64,000 bases of DNA from the NCBI RefSeq assembly GCF_021653995.1, contig NZ_JAJJOZ010000002.1:1-64000 (forward strand), read 5' to 3'. Below, piece by piece: positions 33,239-48,658 of the stretch. This stretch comes from Allopusillimonas lactea. Its GTDB lineage: Bacteria; Pseudomonadota; Gammaproteobacteria; Burkholderiales; Burkholderiaceae_B. Under the pieces are notes generated by a model. The model did no database searches. It was not told where the DNA came from and saw only the letters and a list, made by a program, of their open reading frames with translations. The position numbers and the translations under genes are program-made. Every line of letters begins with the position of its first letter. Positions within the stretch are counted from its first letter, which is position 1.

Positions 33239-34549
33239 ATGTTCAAGGCCTTGACTCGCTCATCCGTCAAGCTGGTTGAGCGGTACCTGCCCGACCCTTA
33301 TATTTTTGTTGTGCTGCTGACGCTGCTCGCCGGCTTGGCGGCGGTGCTGGTGGAGCAGAAAACCCCCATGGAGGTTGTCACCATGTGGGGCGACGGCTTC
33401 TGGGGCCTGCTGGCTTTCACCATGCAGATGGTGCTGGTGCTTGTGGCCGGTTATATGATGGCCAGCACACCGCTGGTCAAACGCATTCTGGCCGCGCTTG
33501 CAGGCTTGGCGCGCTCGCCCGGTTCAGCCATCATTCTCGTTACCGTCGTGGCCTTGGCTGCAAACTGGATCAATTGGGGTTTCGGCCTGGTTGTCAGTGC
33601 CCTTTTCGCCAAGCAACTGGCCCGCAGTGTGCGTGTGGACTATCGCTTGCTCGTTGCCAGTGCCTATTCCGGCTTTGTAGTCTGGCACGGCGGCTTGGCG
33701 GGCTCCATCCCCTTGACCATCGCCACCGAGGGCCACTTCCAAGCCGACAAGATCGGTGTCGTGTCCACAGCCGACACAATCTTCTCCAGCTACAACTTGA
33801 TTATCGTGCTGGCCATGTTCATCGTGGTGCCGCTGGTCAACCGGTGGATGATGCCGGATGAAAAAGACAGCGTGTATGTCGATCCTGCCGCACTTGCAGA
33901 CAAAGCGCGGCATGGCAGCACCGACACCCGCCCAGCCGCCCGTCTGGAGAACAGCAAGCTGCTGGCGATGCTGATTGGTTTTGCCGGGCTGGCGTATATG
34001 TTCAACTATTACGTCATCCGCAACGGTGGCCTTAACCTCAACATTATCAATTTCACCTTCTTGTTCCTGGCCATCGTCCTGCATGGCAATGCTCGCAACC
34101 TGCTCGATAGCCTTGATGACGCCATCAAGGGTGCTGCCGGCATCGTGATCCAGTTTCCGTTCTATGCCGGCATCATGGCCATCATCATGCATTCGGGCTT
34201 GGCCGCCAGCCTGTCCGACTGGATGACATCCTTCGCCACGGCCGAAAGCCTGCCCTTCTGGACATTCATGAGCGCCGGCATCGTCAATATTTTCATCCCT
34301 TCCGGCGGCGGCCAATGGGCGGTGCAAAGCCCTGTGGTGATCGCCAGTGCGCACGCCCTGGGTGCCGACATACCGCGCGTGGCCATGGCGGTGGCCTGGG
34401 GAGATGCCTGGACCAATCTCCTCCAGCCCTTTTGGGCGTTGCCTGTATTGGCGATCGCAGGCTTGAAAGCCAAAGACATCATGGGATATTGCCTGATCCA
34501 GCTTTTTGTCACCGGCCTCATCGTATCTATTGGCCTTACCTTCTTCTAG
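33239..34549 (+). CDS. Short-chain fatty acid transporter (AtoE family)
   Basis: Integral membrane protein, 436 residues with about ten hydrophobic helices, of the AtoE/DUF2088-type short-chain fatty acid transporter family. Recognisable blocks are VERYLPDPYIFVVLLTLLAGL near the start, WINWGFGLVVSALFAKQLAR, and IFIPSGGGQWAVQSPVVIASAHALGADIPRVAMAVAWGDAWTNLLQPFWALP near the end. AtoE is linked to acetoacetate/butyrate use in other bacteria. No degradative partner genes lie alongside here. GGAGCAAGAAG upstream is a good ribosome-binding site. Confidence 0.88.
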   Translation: MFKALTRSSVKLVERYLPDPYIFVVLLTLLAGLAAVLVEQKTPMEVVTMWGDGFWGLLAFTMQMVLVLVAGYMMASTPLVKRILAALAGLARSPGSAIILVTVVALAANWINWGFGLVVSALFAKQLARSVRVDYRLLVASAYSGFVVWHGGLAGSIPLTIATEGHFQADKIGVVSTADTIFSSYNLIIVLAMFIVVPLVNRWMMPDEKDSVYVDPAALADKARHGSTDTRPAARLENSKLLAMLIGFAGLAYMFNYYVIRNGGLNLNIINFTFLFLAIVLHGNARNLLDSLDDAIKGAAGIVIQFPFYAGIMAIIMHSGLAASLSDWMTSFATAESLPFWTFMSAGIVNIFIPSGGGQWAVQSPVVIASAHALGADIPRVAMAVAWGDAWTNLLQPFWALPVLAIAGLKAKDIMGYCLIQLFVTGLIVSIGLTFF

Positions 34550-34720
34550 CTCTCTCAAGCCGCTTTAAGTCACGTCAAGCCACTTCAAGCCGCGACACCG
34601 GCCAATGCTCCGCTTGGGCGAAAGCGGCGAAAAGACAGCACCTGCCGCGCGTCGCGGCCGGTGCATCGTCCAATGTCGCCTTTTTGTAACGTGGGCGCAG
34701 CGTCCGGCCCTGGCCACTGC

Positions 34721-34749
34721 TTGACATCATTTTTAAAAGGGCTCATAAT
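34721..34749 (+). promoter_or_regulatory. Strong promoter of the tRNA-tuf operon
   Basis: TTGACA (34721-34726), a 17-bp spacer and CATAAT (34744-34749). The predicted start is about 10 nt before the first tRNA. Confidence 0.8.
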
Positions 34750-34764
34750 TCATAGTTCGCTTCT

Positions 34765-34851
34765 GGTGGGATGCCCGAGTGGTTAAAGGGGGCAGACTGT
34801 AAATCTGTTGGCCTTGCGCCTACGTTGGTTCGAATCCAACTCCCACCACCA
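34765..34851 (+). tRNA. tRNA-Tyr (GTA)
   Basis: The acceptor stem GGTGGGA pairs with TCCCACC, followed by A and an encoded CCA. Anticodon GTA lies in the loop between CAGA and TCTG stems. It has a long variable arm (class II) as expected for bacterial tRNA-Tyr. First gene of the Tyr-Gly-Thr-tuf unit. Confidence 0.96.
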
Positions 34852-34920
34852 AGAATTTACAAACTGGCATACGGCGCGCCTGCAAGGCGCGCTGCGTGTG
34901 ACGGGCAGGAAGAATCCTTC

Positions 34921-34994
34921 GCGGGTGTAGCTCAATGGTAGAGCAACAGCCTTCCAAGCTGATGATGAGGGTTCGATTCCCTTCACCCGCTCCA
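34921..34994 (+). tRNA. tRNA-Gly (TCC)
   Basis: The acceptor stem GCGGGTG pairs with CACCCGC, with discriminator T and encoded CCA. The anticodon loop CTTCCAA gives TCC. The T-loop GGTTCGATTCC is canonical. Confidence 0.96.
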
Positions 34995-35041
34995 GTTTGC
35001 GGTATTCCGGTTTCTGCATGTTATGCAGGGGCTGGCAAGAT

Positions 35042-35116
<75 letters not shown>

Positions 35117-35170
35117 GCAGTTTTTATCATTACATAGCACTAAACCAGCATCTTTCCATCGGAGTCAGCC

Positions 35171-36361
<1,191 letters not shown>

Positions 36362-36520
36362 GTAACGCAATACCGGCTGGCGCCTGGTGCGTCAGCCGCG
36401 ATCGAAATCAGATTTTCGATCATGTTGTGCCGCAAAGCGGCAAAAAAGTAGTAATGATTGTAAAATCAGTAGTTTGAAAAGGGGGCGGTGGGCCGTACGG
36501 CTTCATCGCTTTCAGAGTCT

Positions 36521-36596
36521 AGGGGTATAGCTCAATTGGCAGAGCGTCGGTCTCCAAAACCGAAGGTTGTAGGTTCGATTCCTACTGCCCCTGCCA
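36521..36596 (+). tRNA. tRNA-Trp (CCA)
   Basis: The acceptor stem AGGGGTA pairs with TGCCCCT, with discriminator G and encoded CCA. The anticodon loop CTCCAAA gives CCA. It immediately precedes secE, the usual order in proteobacteria. Confidence 0.96.
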
Positions 36597-36641
36597 GACC
36601 TTCTGTCATCAAGCCGCCGTCGCGGCGCCACCTGCCGAATT

Positions 36642-37022
36642 ATGTCGAATAGCAATGTAGATACCGTTACCAGTGCCGCAGATCGCGTCAAGCTGGGGTT
36701 GGCGGTGCTCGTCATCATCGCAGGCATAGTCGGCTATTCGATACTGGAAGGCCAACCCGCTGTTGTACGCGTGGGTGTATTCGTGGGCAGCCTTGTGGTT
36801 GCCGGCCTGATCGCCTGGTTCAGCGAGCCGGGGCGTCGCACACTCAGTTTCGGTCGCGATTCCTACAGCGAAGTAAAGCGCGTTGTCTGGCCGACCCGCA
36901 AAGAAACTACCCAGATGACTGGCATCGTGTTTGCCTTCGTGGTCGTCATGGGCTTGTTTTTGTGGGTTATCGACAAGCTTCTTGGTTGGGTGATCTACGG
37001 CTTGCTGCTGGGCTGGAATTAA
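36642..37022 (+). CDS. secE: Preprotein translocase subunit SecE
   Basis: Essential small subunit of the SecYEG channel. 126 residues with three hydrophobic helices (about 15-35, 40-60 and 95-120), as in E. coli-type SecE. The conserved amphipathic block SYSEVKRVVWPTRKETTQMTGIVFAFV clamps SecY. It lies 45 bp after tRNA-Trp and 9 bp before nusG. Confidence 0.95.
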   Translation: MSNSNVDTVTSAADRVKLGLAVLVIIAGIVGYSILEGQPAVVRVGVFVGSLVVAGLIAWFSEPGRRTLSFGRDSYSEVKRVVWPTRKETTQMTGIVFAFVVVMGLFLWVIDKLLGWVIYGLLLGWN

Positions 37023-37031
37023 AGGGCACAA

Positions 37032-37565
37032 ATGAGCAAGCGTTGGTATGTCGTACACGTTTATTCCGGCATGGAAAAAAGCGTGCACAAGGCGCTCCTG
37101 GAACGCATCGAGCGTGCCGGGTTGCAAACATCCTTCGGCCGCATTCTCGTTCCTTCCGAAGAGGTGGTCGAGGTAAAAGGCGGTCGCAAGTCGATCACTG
37201 AGCGCCGTATCTATCCAGGTTATGTGCTGGTCGAGATGGATCTCACAGACGAAACCTGGCACTTGGTGAAAAACACCAATCGGGTAACCGGTTTTCTGGG
37301 TGGGTCTGGTAATCGGCCCGCACCGATCTCCGAACGCGAGGTCGAAAAAATCCTCTCGCAAATGGAAGAGGGCGTCGAGAAGCCCAAGCCCAAGATTCTC
37401 TTCGAGGTTGGTGAGATGGTCCGCGTCAAGGAAGGTCCTTTCGCAGACTTCAACGGCAACGTCGAAGACGTCAACTACGAGAAAAGCAAGGTGCGCGTCA
37501 CGGTTACCATTTTTGGCCGTGCCACCCCTGTCGAACTCGATTTTGGTCAGGTCGAGAAAACCTGA
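37032..37565 (+). CDS. nusG: Transcription termination/antitermination protein NusG
   Basis: Binds RNA polymerase and links it to Rho or to the ribosome via S10. 177 residues: the NGN domain (KRWYVVHVYSGMEKSVHKALLERIERAGLQ..., with IYPGYVLVEMDLTDETWHLVKNT) and the C-terminal KOW domain (EVGEMVRVKEGPFADFNGNVEDVNYEKSKVRV). A small hairpin, GCCGCC-N9-GGCGGC, lies in the 64-bp gap before rplK. Confidence 0.97.
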   Translation: MSKRWYVVHVYSGMEKSVHKALLERIERAGLQTSFGRILVPSEEVVEVKGGRKSITERRIYPGYVLVEMDLTDETWHLVKNTNRVTGFLGGSGNRPAPISEREVEKILSQMEEGVEKPKPKILFEVGEMVRVKEGPFADFNGNVEDVNYEKSKVRVTVTIFGRATPVELDFGQVEKT

Positions 37566-37629
37566 ATTTTCAACCCCGGGGAGCCGCCTGTCTCGTATAG
37601 GCGGCGTTAATACCCGCAAGGAGTAAAGC

Positions 37630-38061
37630 ATGGCGAAGAAAATCGTTGGCTTTATCAAGCTGCAAGTGCCGGCTGGTAAGGCTAATCCATCACCCCCCAT
37701 CGGTCCGGCGCTCGGTCAGCGCGGCCTGAACATCATGGAATTCTGCAAGGCGTTCAACGCCAAGACGCAGGGCCTGGAGCCCGGTCTGCCGATCCCCGTG
37801 GTGATCACCGCTTATGCCGACAAGAGCTTCACCTTCATCATGAAGACGCCGCCGGCCACCATTCTGATCAAGAAGGCCAGTGGCGTGCAGAAGGGTTCGG
37901 CGCGTCCTCACCTCGACAAGGTCGGTACGCTTACCCGCGCCCAGGCTGAAGAAATCGCCAAGACCAAGCAGCCCGATCTGACGGCTGCCGATCTCGACGC
38001 TGCCGTTCGTACGGTTGCCGGTACCGCCCGCAGCATGGGCATCACTGTCGAAGGGGTGTAA
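37630..38061 (+). CDS. rplK: 50S ribosomal protein L11
   Basis: 143-residue ribosomal protein of the GTPase-associated centre and the site sensed by RelA. Intact start MAKKIVGFIKLQVPAGKANPSPPIGPALGQRGLNIM and C-terminal RNA-binding domain. AAGGAG upstream. It is followed by rplA after 2 bp. Confidence 0.98.
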   Translation: MAKKIVGFIKLQVPAGKANPSPPIGPALGQRGLNIMEFCKAFNAKTQGLEPGLPIPVVITAYADKSFTFIMKTPPATILIKKASGVQKGSARPHLDKVGTLTRAQAEEIAKTKQPDLTAADLDAAVRTVAGTARSMGITVEGV

Positions 38062-38063
38062 GC

Positions 38064-38759
<696 letters not shown>

Positions 38760-39008
38760 TCGCTGCGCAGCACAGAACTTTGGGCCATGCCGGAAAGCCT
38801 CCGGCATAGCTGTCAAAGACCGCTGGAGCCACGCCGGACGGCAGTATTGATGTACGGCGGCGCTTAATTTCAGGCCATACAGGCTTGGGTCCAGCGCAGA
38901 CGGCGTCCCATGGAAGATTTCTTGTTGTACTAAGAACTCGACCAGGTGCGCCGCATTCGGTTGACGCAAGAGGCTTTCTCAAGCGTCGTTAGAAGGAGTG
39001 TTCAAACC
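38760..39008 (+). promoter_or_regulatory. Probable L10 leader (autoregulatory mRNA region)
   Basis: A 249-nt gap between rplA and rplJ, the position of the L10(L12)4-binding leader in proteobacteria. It contains a clear hairpin, ATGCCGG-N7-CCGGCAT (38787-38807), and further pairing segments (for example CGCTGGAGCC and GGCGGCGC). A promoter for the rplJ-rpoBC unit could also lie here. Assignment rests mainly on position, and covariation was not checked. Confidence 0.5.
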
Positions 39009-39533
39009 GTGAGTCTCAATCGTGAAGAGAAAGCGGTAGTCATCGAAGAAGTCGGCGCACAGGTTGCGCAGGCCCAATCGATCATTATCGCCGAGTACCG
39101 TGGTCTGGACGTCGCCTCCGTAACCGTATTGCGCAAAACCGCGCGTGAGTCGGGCGTGTACCTGCGTGTTCTCAAGAACACTCTGGTGCGTCGCGCTGTG
39201 GCTGGTACCTCCTTCGAGGAGATCTCCGCCCAGCTGGCCGGTCCGCTGATGTATGGCATCAGCACCGATCCCGTCGCTGCCGCAAAAGTACTTGCTGATT
39301 TCGCAAAGACCAACGACAAGCTGGTGATCAAGGGCGGCGCGCTGCCCAATAATCTCTTGTCCGCGGATGGTGTGAAGGCTCTGGCCACCATGCCCTCCCG
39401 TGAAGAGTTGCTCTCGAAACTCATGGGTACGATGCAAGCACCCATCACGCAATTTGTGCGTACGCTCAACGAAGTTCCGACCAAGTTCGTTCGCGGCCTC
39501 GCGGCTGTGCGCGACCAGAAGGAAGCCGCCTAA
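39009..39533 (+). CDS. rplJ: 50S ribosomal protein L10
   Basis: 174-residue base of the L7/L12 stalk. The GTG at 39009 (SLNREEKAVVIEEVGAQV) is the conserved beginning, with AAGGAG upstream. The apparent longer frame from 38946 would run into the leader and is rejected. The C-terminal helix that carries the L7/L12 dimers is present. Confidence 0.97.
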   Translation: MSLNREEKAVVIEEVGAQVAQAQSIIIAEYRGLDVASVTVLRKTARESGVYLRVLKNTLVRRAVAGTSFEEISAQLAGPLMYGISTDPVAAAKVLADFAKTNDKLVIKGGALPNNLLSADGVKALATMPSREELLSKLMGTMQAPITQFVRTLNEVPTKFVRGLAAVRDQKEAA

Positions 39534-39602
39534 GCGGCCTTGCGCTTCGTTTTACCGGGCGATACCCAACCCTGGCATTTATATCTATCTGGAGTTCTTA
39601 AA

Positions 39603-39983
39603 ATGGCATCTAAAGCTGAAATCCTTGACGCTATCGCCGGCATGACCGTGCTCGAGCTGTCCGAGCTCATCAAGGAAATGGAAGAGAAGTTTGGCGTGTC
39701 GGCTGCTGCCGCCGCTGTTGCTGTGGCCGCTCCCGCCGCCGCTGGTGGCGCTGCTGCCGCTGCTGAAGAGCAGACCGAGTTCACCGTTGTGCTGGCAGAA
39801 GTCGGCGCCAACAAGGTCAGCGTCATCAAGGCTGTGCGTGAAATCACTGGCCTGGGCCTGAAGGAAGCCAAAGACCTGGTCGACGGCGCTCCGAAGCCTG
39901 TGAAGGAAGGTCTGGCCAAGGCTGACGCCGATGCCGCCAAGAAGAAGCTTGAAGAAGCTGGCGCGAAAGTCGAACTCAAGTAA
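39603..39983 (+). CDS. rplL: 50S ribosomal protein L7/L12
   Basis: 126-residue stalk protein that recruits translational GTPases. N-terminal dimerisation domain, an Ala-rich hinge (about 36-56) and the C-terminal domain ending KKKLEEAGAKVELK. The ATG at 39603 has CTGGAG upstream. Confidence 0.98.
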   Translation: MASKAEILDAIAGMTVLELSELIKEMEEKFGVSAAAAAVAVAAPAAAGGAAAAAEEQTEFTVVLAEVGANKVSVIKAVREITGLGLKEAKDLVDGAPKPVKEGLAKADADAAKKKLEEAGAKVELK

Positions 39984-39998
39984 GACTTTTTTCGCCTT

Positions 39999-40032
39999 GC
40001 CCGGGAAGCGCTCAAGCCTTCCCGGGCTTTTG
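39999..40032 (+). terminator. Attenuator-type hairpin between rplL and rpoB
   Basis: GCCCGGGAAG (39999-40008) pairs with CTTCCCGGGC (40018-40027), then TTTTGCG. A partial terminator here, limiting read-through to rpoBC, is known in E. coli. The short T run fits partial termination. Confidence 0.65.
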
Positions 40033-40188
40033 CGTTTCCAGAAAACCCGTGATTTGGTGCGGAAAGTTATGATGAAGAAGGCGCTGCTGCGCATTCTTAC
40101 TGGCTGCTGTCGTACCGAATGGGGTTTTCTGGAGTCGTAAACCAGGGCCGTGGTTTACGGCCCATGTAACCCTCGAGTCGGAGTGCTC

Positions 40189-43100
40189 ATGCCTTATTCG
40201 TACACCGAAAAAAAGCGCATACGCAAGAGCTTCGCCAAACGGGAAGACGTTCAGGACGTCCCCTACCTTTTGGCGACTCAACTGCAATCATACGTCACAT
40301 TTTTGCAGGCGGATACTACACCTTCCAAGCGAAAAGATGAAGGCCTTCAGGCTGCCTTCAGCTCAATATTCCCTATCGTCAGCCACAACCAAATGGCACG
40401 CCTCGAGTTCGTCAGTTACGTTCTCGGCGAGCCGGTTTTCGACGTCAAAGAATGCCAGATGCGTGGCCTTACTTACGCATCGCCCCTGCGCGCCAAGGTG
40501 CGTCTGGTCCTGATGGACCGCGAAGTAAGCAAGCCGACCATCAAGGAGGTCAAGGAACAGGAAGTATACATGGGCGAGATTCCGCTCATGACGGATACGG
40601 GTTCTTTTGTCATCAACGGCACTGAACGTGTGATTGTTTCGCAATTGCATCGTTCTCCCGGGGTATTCTTCGAGCACGATCGCGGCAAGACGCACAGTTC
40701 GGGCAAGCTGCTGTTCTCGGCGCGCGTCATTCCCTACCGTGGCTCATGGCTCGACTTCGAATTCGATCCGAAGGACGTCCTGTTCTTCCGTGTCGACCGT
40801 CGTCGCAAGATGCCGGTCACCATTCTGCTCAAAGCCATCGGCATGTCGCCGGAGGCCATCCTGGCGTTCTTCTCAGATTTCGACCACATCGAAATCATGC
40901 GCGAAGGCGGGATGCTCGAGTTCGTGGCCGAGCGCTGGAAGGGCGAGATCGCGCGCTTCGATATCAAAGACAAATCCGGCAATGTGATCGTCGAGAAAGA
41001 CAAGCGCATCAATGCCAAGCACCTGCGTGACCTCACCAACGCGGGTATCGACTACATCTCCGTTCCCGAAGACTTCCTGATTGGCCGTGTGCTGGCCAAG
41101 AACCTGGTCAACGCGGACACGGGCGAAGTCGTTGCCAATGCCAATGACGAGATCACCGAAACCTTGCTGGCGGATATTCGCGCCGCGGGCATTCGTGAAA
41201 TCGAAACGTTGTACATCAACGAGCTGGATCGCGGCGCCTATATCTCGCAAACGCTGCGTACCGACGAAACGGCCGACCAGACGGCTGCGCGCGTCGCTAT
41301 CTACCGTATGATGCGCCCCGGCGAGCCGCCTACCGAAGAGGCGGTCGAGGCATTGTTCCAGCGCCTGTTCTACAGCGAAGAAACCTACGATCTGTCGCGC
41401 GTGGGTCGCATGAAGGTGAACAGCCGTCTTGGCCGCGACGAGAACGCGGGTGGCGCGATGACGCTCACCAACGAAGACATCCTTGAGACCATCAAGGTGC
41501 TGGTGGAGCTGCGCAACGGCCGTGGCCAGATCGACGATATCGATCACCTGGGCAACCGCCGCGTGCGCTGCGTTGGCGAGCTGGCCGAGAACCAGTTCCG
41601 CGCCGGTTTGGTGCGCGTCGAGCGCGCCGTCAAGGAGCGCCTGGGCCAGGCCGAAACCGAAAACCTGATGCCGCATGACCTGATCAACTCCAAGCCGATT
41701 TCCGCGGCGATCAAAGAGTTCTTCGGTTCGAGCCAACTGTCGCAGTTTATGGACCAGACCAACCCGCTGTCGGAAATCACGCACAAGCGTCGTGTGTCCG
41801 CACTGGGCCCTGGCGGCCTTACGCGCGAACGCGCAGGTTTCGAAGTGCGCGACGTGCATCCCACGCACTATGGCCGCGTATGCCCCATCGAAACGCCGGA
41901 AGGTCCGAACATTGGCCTGATCAACTCCATGGCGCTGTACGCGCGCCTGAATGAGTATGGCTTCCTCGAAACACCTTACCGCAAGATCATCGACGGCAAG
42001 GTGAGCGACCAGATCGATTATCTGTCCGCGATCGAAGAAAGCAAGTACGTTATTGCACAGGCGAACGCGCATCTGGACGAAGAAGGGCGCTTCATCGACG
42101 ACCTGGTCGCCTGCCGTGAGGCTGGCGAAACCATGCTGACGGCACCGGGCAACGTGCACTATATGGACGTTGCGCCGTCGCAGATTGTGTCAGTGGCCGC
42201 GTCGCTGATTCCGTTCCTCGAGCACGATGACGCCAACCGCGCACTGATGGGCGCCAACATGCAGCGCCAGGCGGTGCCTTGCCTGCGTCCTGAGAAGCCG
42301 CTGGTCGGCACGGGTGTCGAGCGCACGGTGGCGGTCGACTCGGGCACCACGGTGCAGGCGCGTCGCGGCGGCGTGGTGGATCACGTCGATGCCGAGCGTG
42401 TGGTGATTCGCGTCAACGATGAAGAAAACGTTGCCGGCGAAGTGGGCGTGGATATCTACAACCTCATCAAGTACACGCGCTCTAACCAGAACACGAACAT
42501 CAACCAGCGTCCGATCGTCAAGCGTGGCGACACCGTCGCCCGCGGCGATGTGCTGGCCGATGGCGCCTCGACCGACCTCGGCGAGCTTGCCCTGGGCCAG
42601 AACATGCTGATCGCGTTCATGCCCTGGAACGGTTATAACTTCGAAGACTCGATCCTGATCTCCGAAAAGATTGTGGCCGACGACCGCTATACCTCGATTC
42701 ACATCGAGGAACTGACGGTTGTGGCGCGCGACACCAAGCTGGGCGCCGAAGAAATCACGCGCGACATCAGCAACCTGCCCGAAGTGCAGCTGAATCGCCT
42801 TGATGATTCCGGCATCGTACACATCGGCGCTGAAGTCCGCGCTGACGACGTGCTGGTCGGCAAGGTTACGCCCAAGGGCGAAACCCAACTCACGCCGGAA
42901 GAGAAACTGCTGCGCGCCATCTTTGGCGAAAAGGCCTCCGACGTCAAAGATACCTCGCTGCGCGTGCCGTCGGGCATGGTCGGTACGGTGATCGACGTGC
43001 AGGTGTTCACGCGTGAAGGTATCGAACGCGACAAGCGCGCACAGTCCATCATCGACGACGAGCTGCGCCGCTACCGCCAAGACCTTAACGATCAGCTTCG

Positions 43101-44300
43101 CATCGTCGAAGGCGATACCTTCGACCGTATCGGTAAGTTCCTGGTCGGCAAGACGGTAAATGGCGGCCCGCGCAAGCTGGCCAAGGGCGCCACGATCACC
43201 AAAGAATACCTGGCTGATCTGGATCGCTGGCAGTGGTTCGACATCCGCGTGGCTGATGAAGATCACGCTGTGGTGCTGGAGCAGGCCAAGGAGTCGCTCG
43301 AGCAGAAGCGCCATCAGTTCGACCTGGCCTTCGAGGAAAAGCGCAAGAAGCTTACGCAAGGCGATGAGCTGCCTCCGGGCGTGCTCAAGATGATCAAGGT
43401 CTACCTGGCCGTCAAGCGTCGCTTGCAGCCTGGCGACAAGATGGCCGGCCGTCACGGTAACAAGGGCGTGGTCTCCCGCATCACCCCCGTCGAAGACATG
43501 CCGCACATGGCCGATGGTACGCCTGCCGACATCGTACTCAACCCGCTGGGCGTGCCGTCCCGGATGAACGTGGGCCAGGTGCTCGAAGTTCACTTGGGCT
43601 GGGCCGCCAAGGGTCTGGGCCATCGCGTTGCCGAGATGCTCGACGAAGAGCGTGAGGTTCAAGTCAAAGAACTGCGTGCCTATCTCGAGAAGGTGTACAA
43701 CAACACCGGCGCGGGTGCACAGATCAGCGCGCTAAGCGACGAGGAAGTCGTTGCGATGGCGAAGAACCTGCAGGCCGGTGTGCCGCTGGCTACACCTGTG
43801 TTCGACGGTGCCACTGAAGAAGAAATCGGCGAGATGCTGAAGTTGGCCTATCCTGATGATATCGCCAAGAAGCTGATGCTGACGCCTGCCCGCAATCAGG
43901 CGTGGCTGTTCGATGGCCGCACCGGCGAGCAGTTCGAGCGCCCGGTCACGATCGGCTACATGCACTACCTGAAACTGCACCACCTTGTTGACGACAAGAT
44001 GCACGCGCGATCCACTGGCCCATACTCGCTGGTGACGCAGCAGCCGCTGGGCGGTAAGGCCCAGTTCGGCGGCCAGCGCTTCGGTGAAATGGAAGTCTGG
44101 GCGCTGGAAGCCTATGGCGCCTCGTACACGCTGCAAGAAATGCTCACGGTCAAATCCGATGACATTTCCGGCCGCACCAAGGTGTACGAGAACATCGTCA
44201 AGGGCGACCACGTCATCGATGCCGGTATGCCCGAGTCGTTCAACGTTCTGGTCAAGGAAATTCGGTCCCTGTCTCTGGACATGGACCTGGAGCGTCAATA

Positions 44301-44301
<1 letters not shown>
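40189..44301 (+). CDS. rpoB: DNA-directed RNA polymerase beta subunit
   Basis: 1370-residue catalytic subunit, of the usual betaproteobacterial length. The start MPYSYTEKKRIRKSFAKRED is the conserved N-terminus, so the upstream in-frame ATG at 40150 is rejected. The rifampicin region reads FFGSSQLSQFMDQTNPLSEITHKRRVSALGPGGL, the wild-type form (Asp, His and Ser at the usual resistance positions). The C-terminus has the conserved KGDHVIDAGMPESFNVLVKEIRSL. The stop codon shares one base with the rpoC start (TAATG). Confidence 0.99.
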
Positions 44302-48560
<4,259 letters not shown>

Positions 48561-48600
48561 GCAGACCGCAGCCGGCCGCACCGCAAGGGCGGCTGGCATG

Positions 48601-48646
48601 CACAAGCAAAAAAGCCAGGCTTTCGAGCCTGGCTTTTTTGCTTGTG
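48601..48646. terminator. Bidirectional terminator after rpoC
   Basis: A 20-bp perfect inverted repeat (CACAAGCAAAAAAGCCAGGC with its complement) around a 6-nt loop, with A and T runs on both sides. It can end rpoC on the plus strand and the sensor-kinase operon on the minus strand. Confidence 0.9.
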
Positions 48647-48658
48647 CCGGTGCCCGAA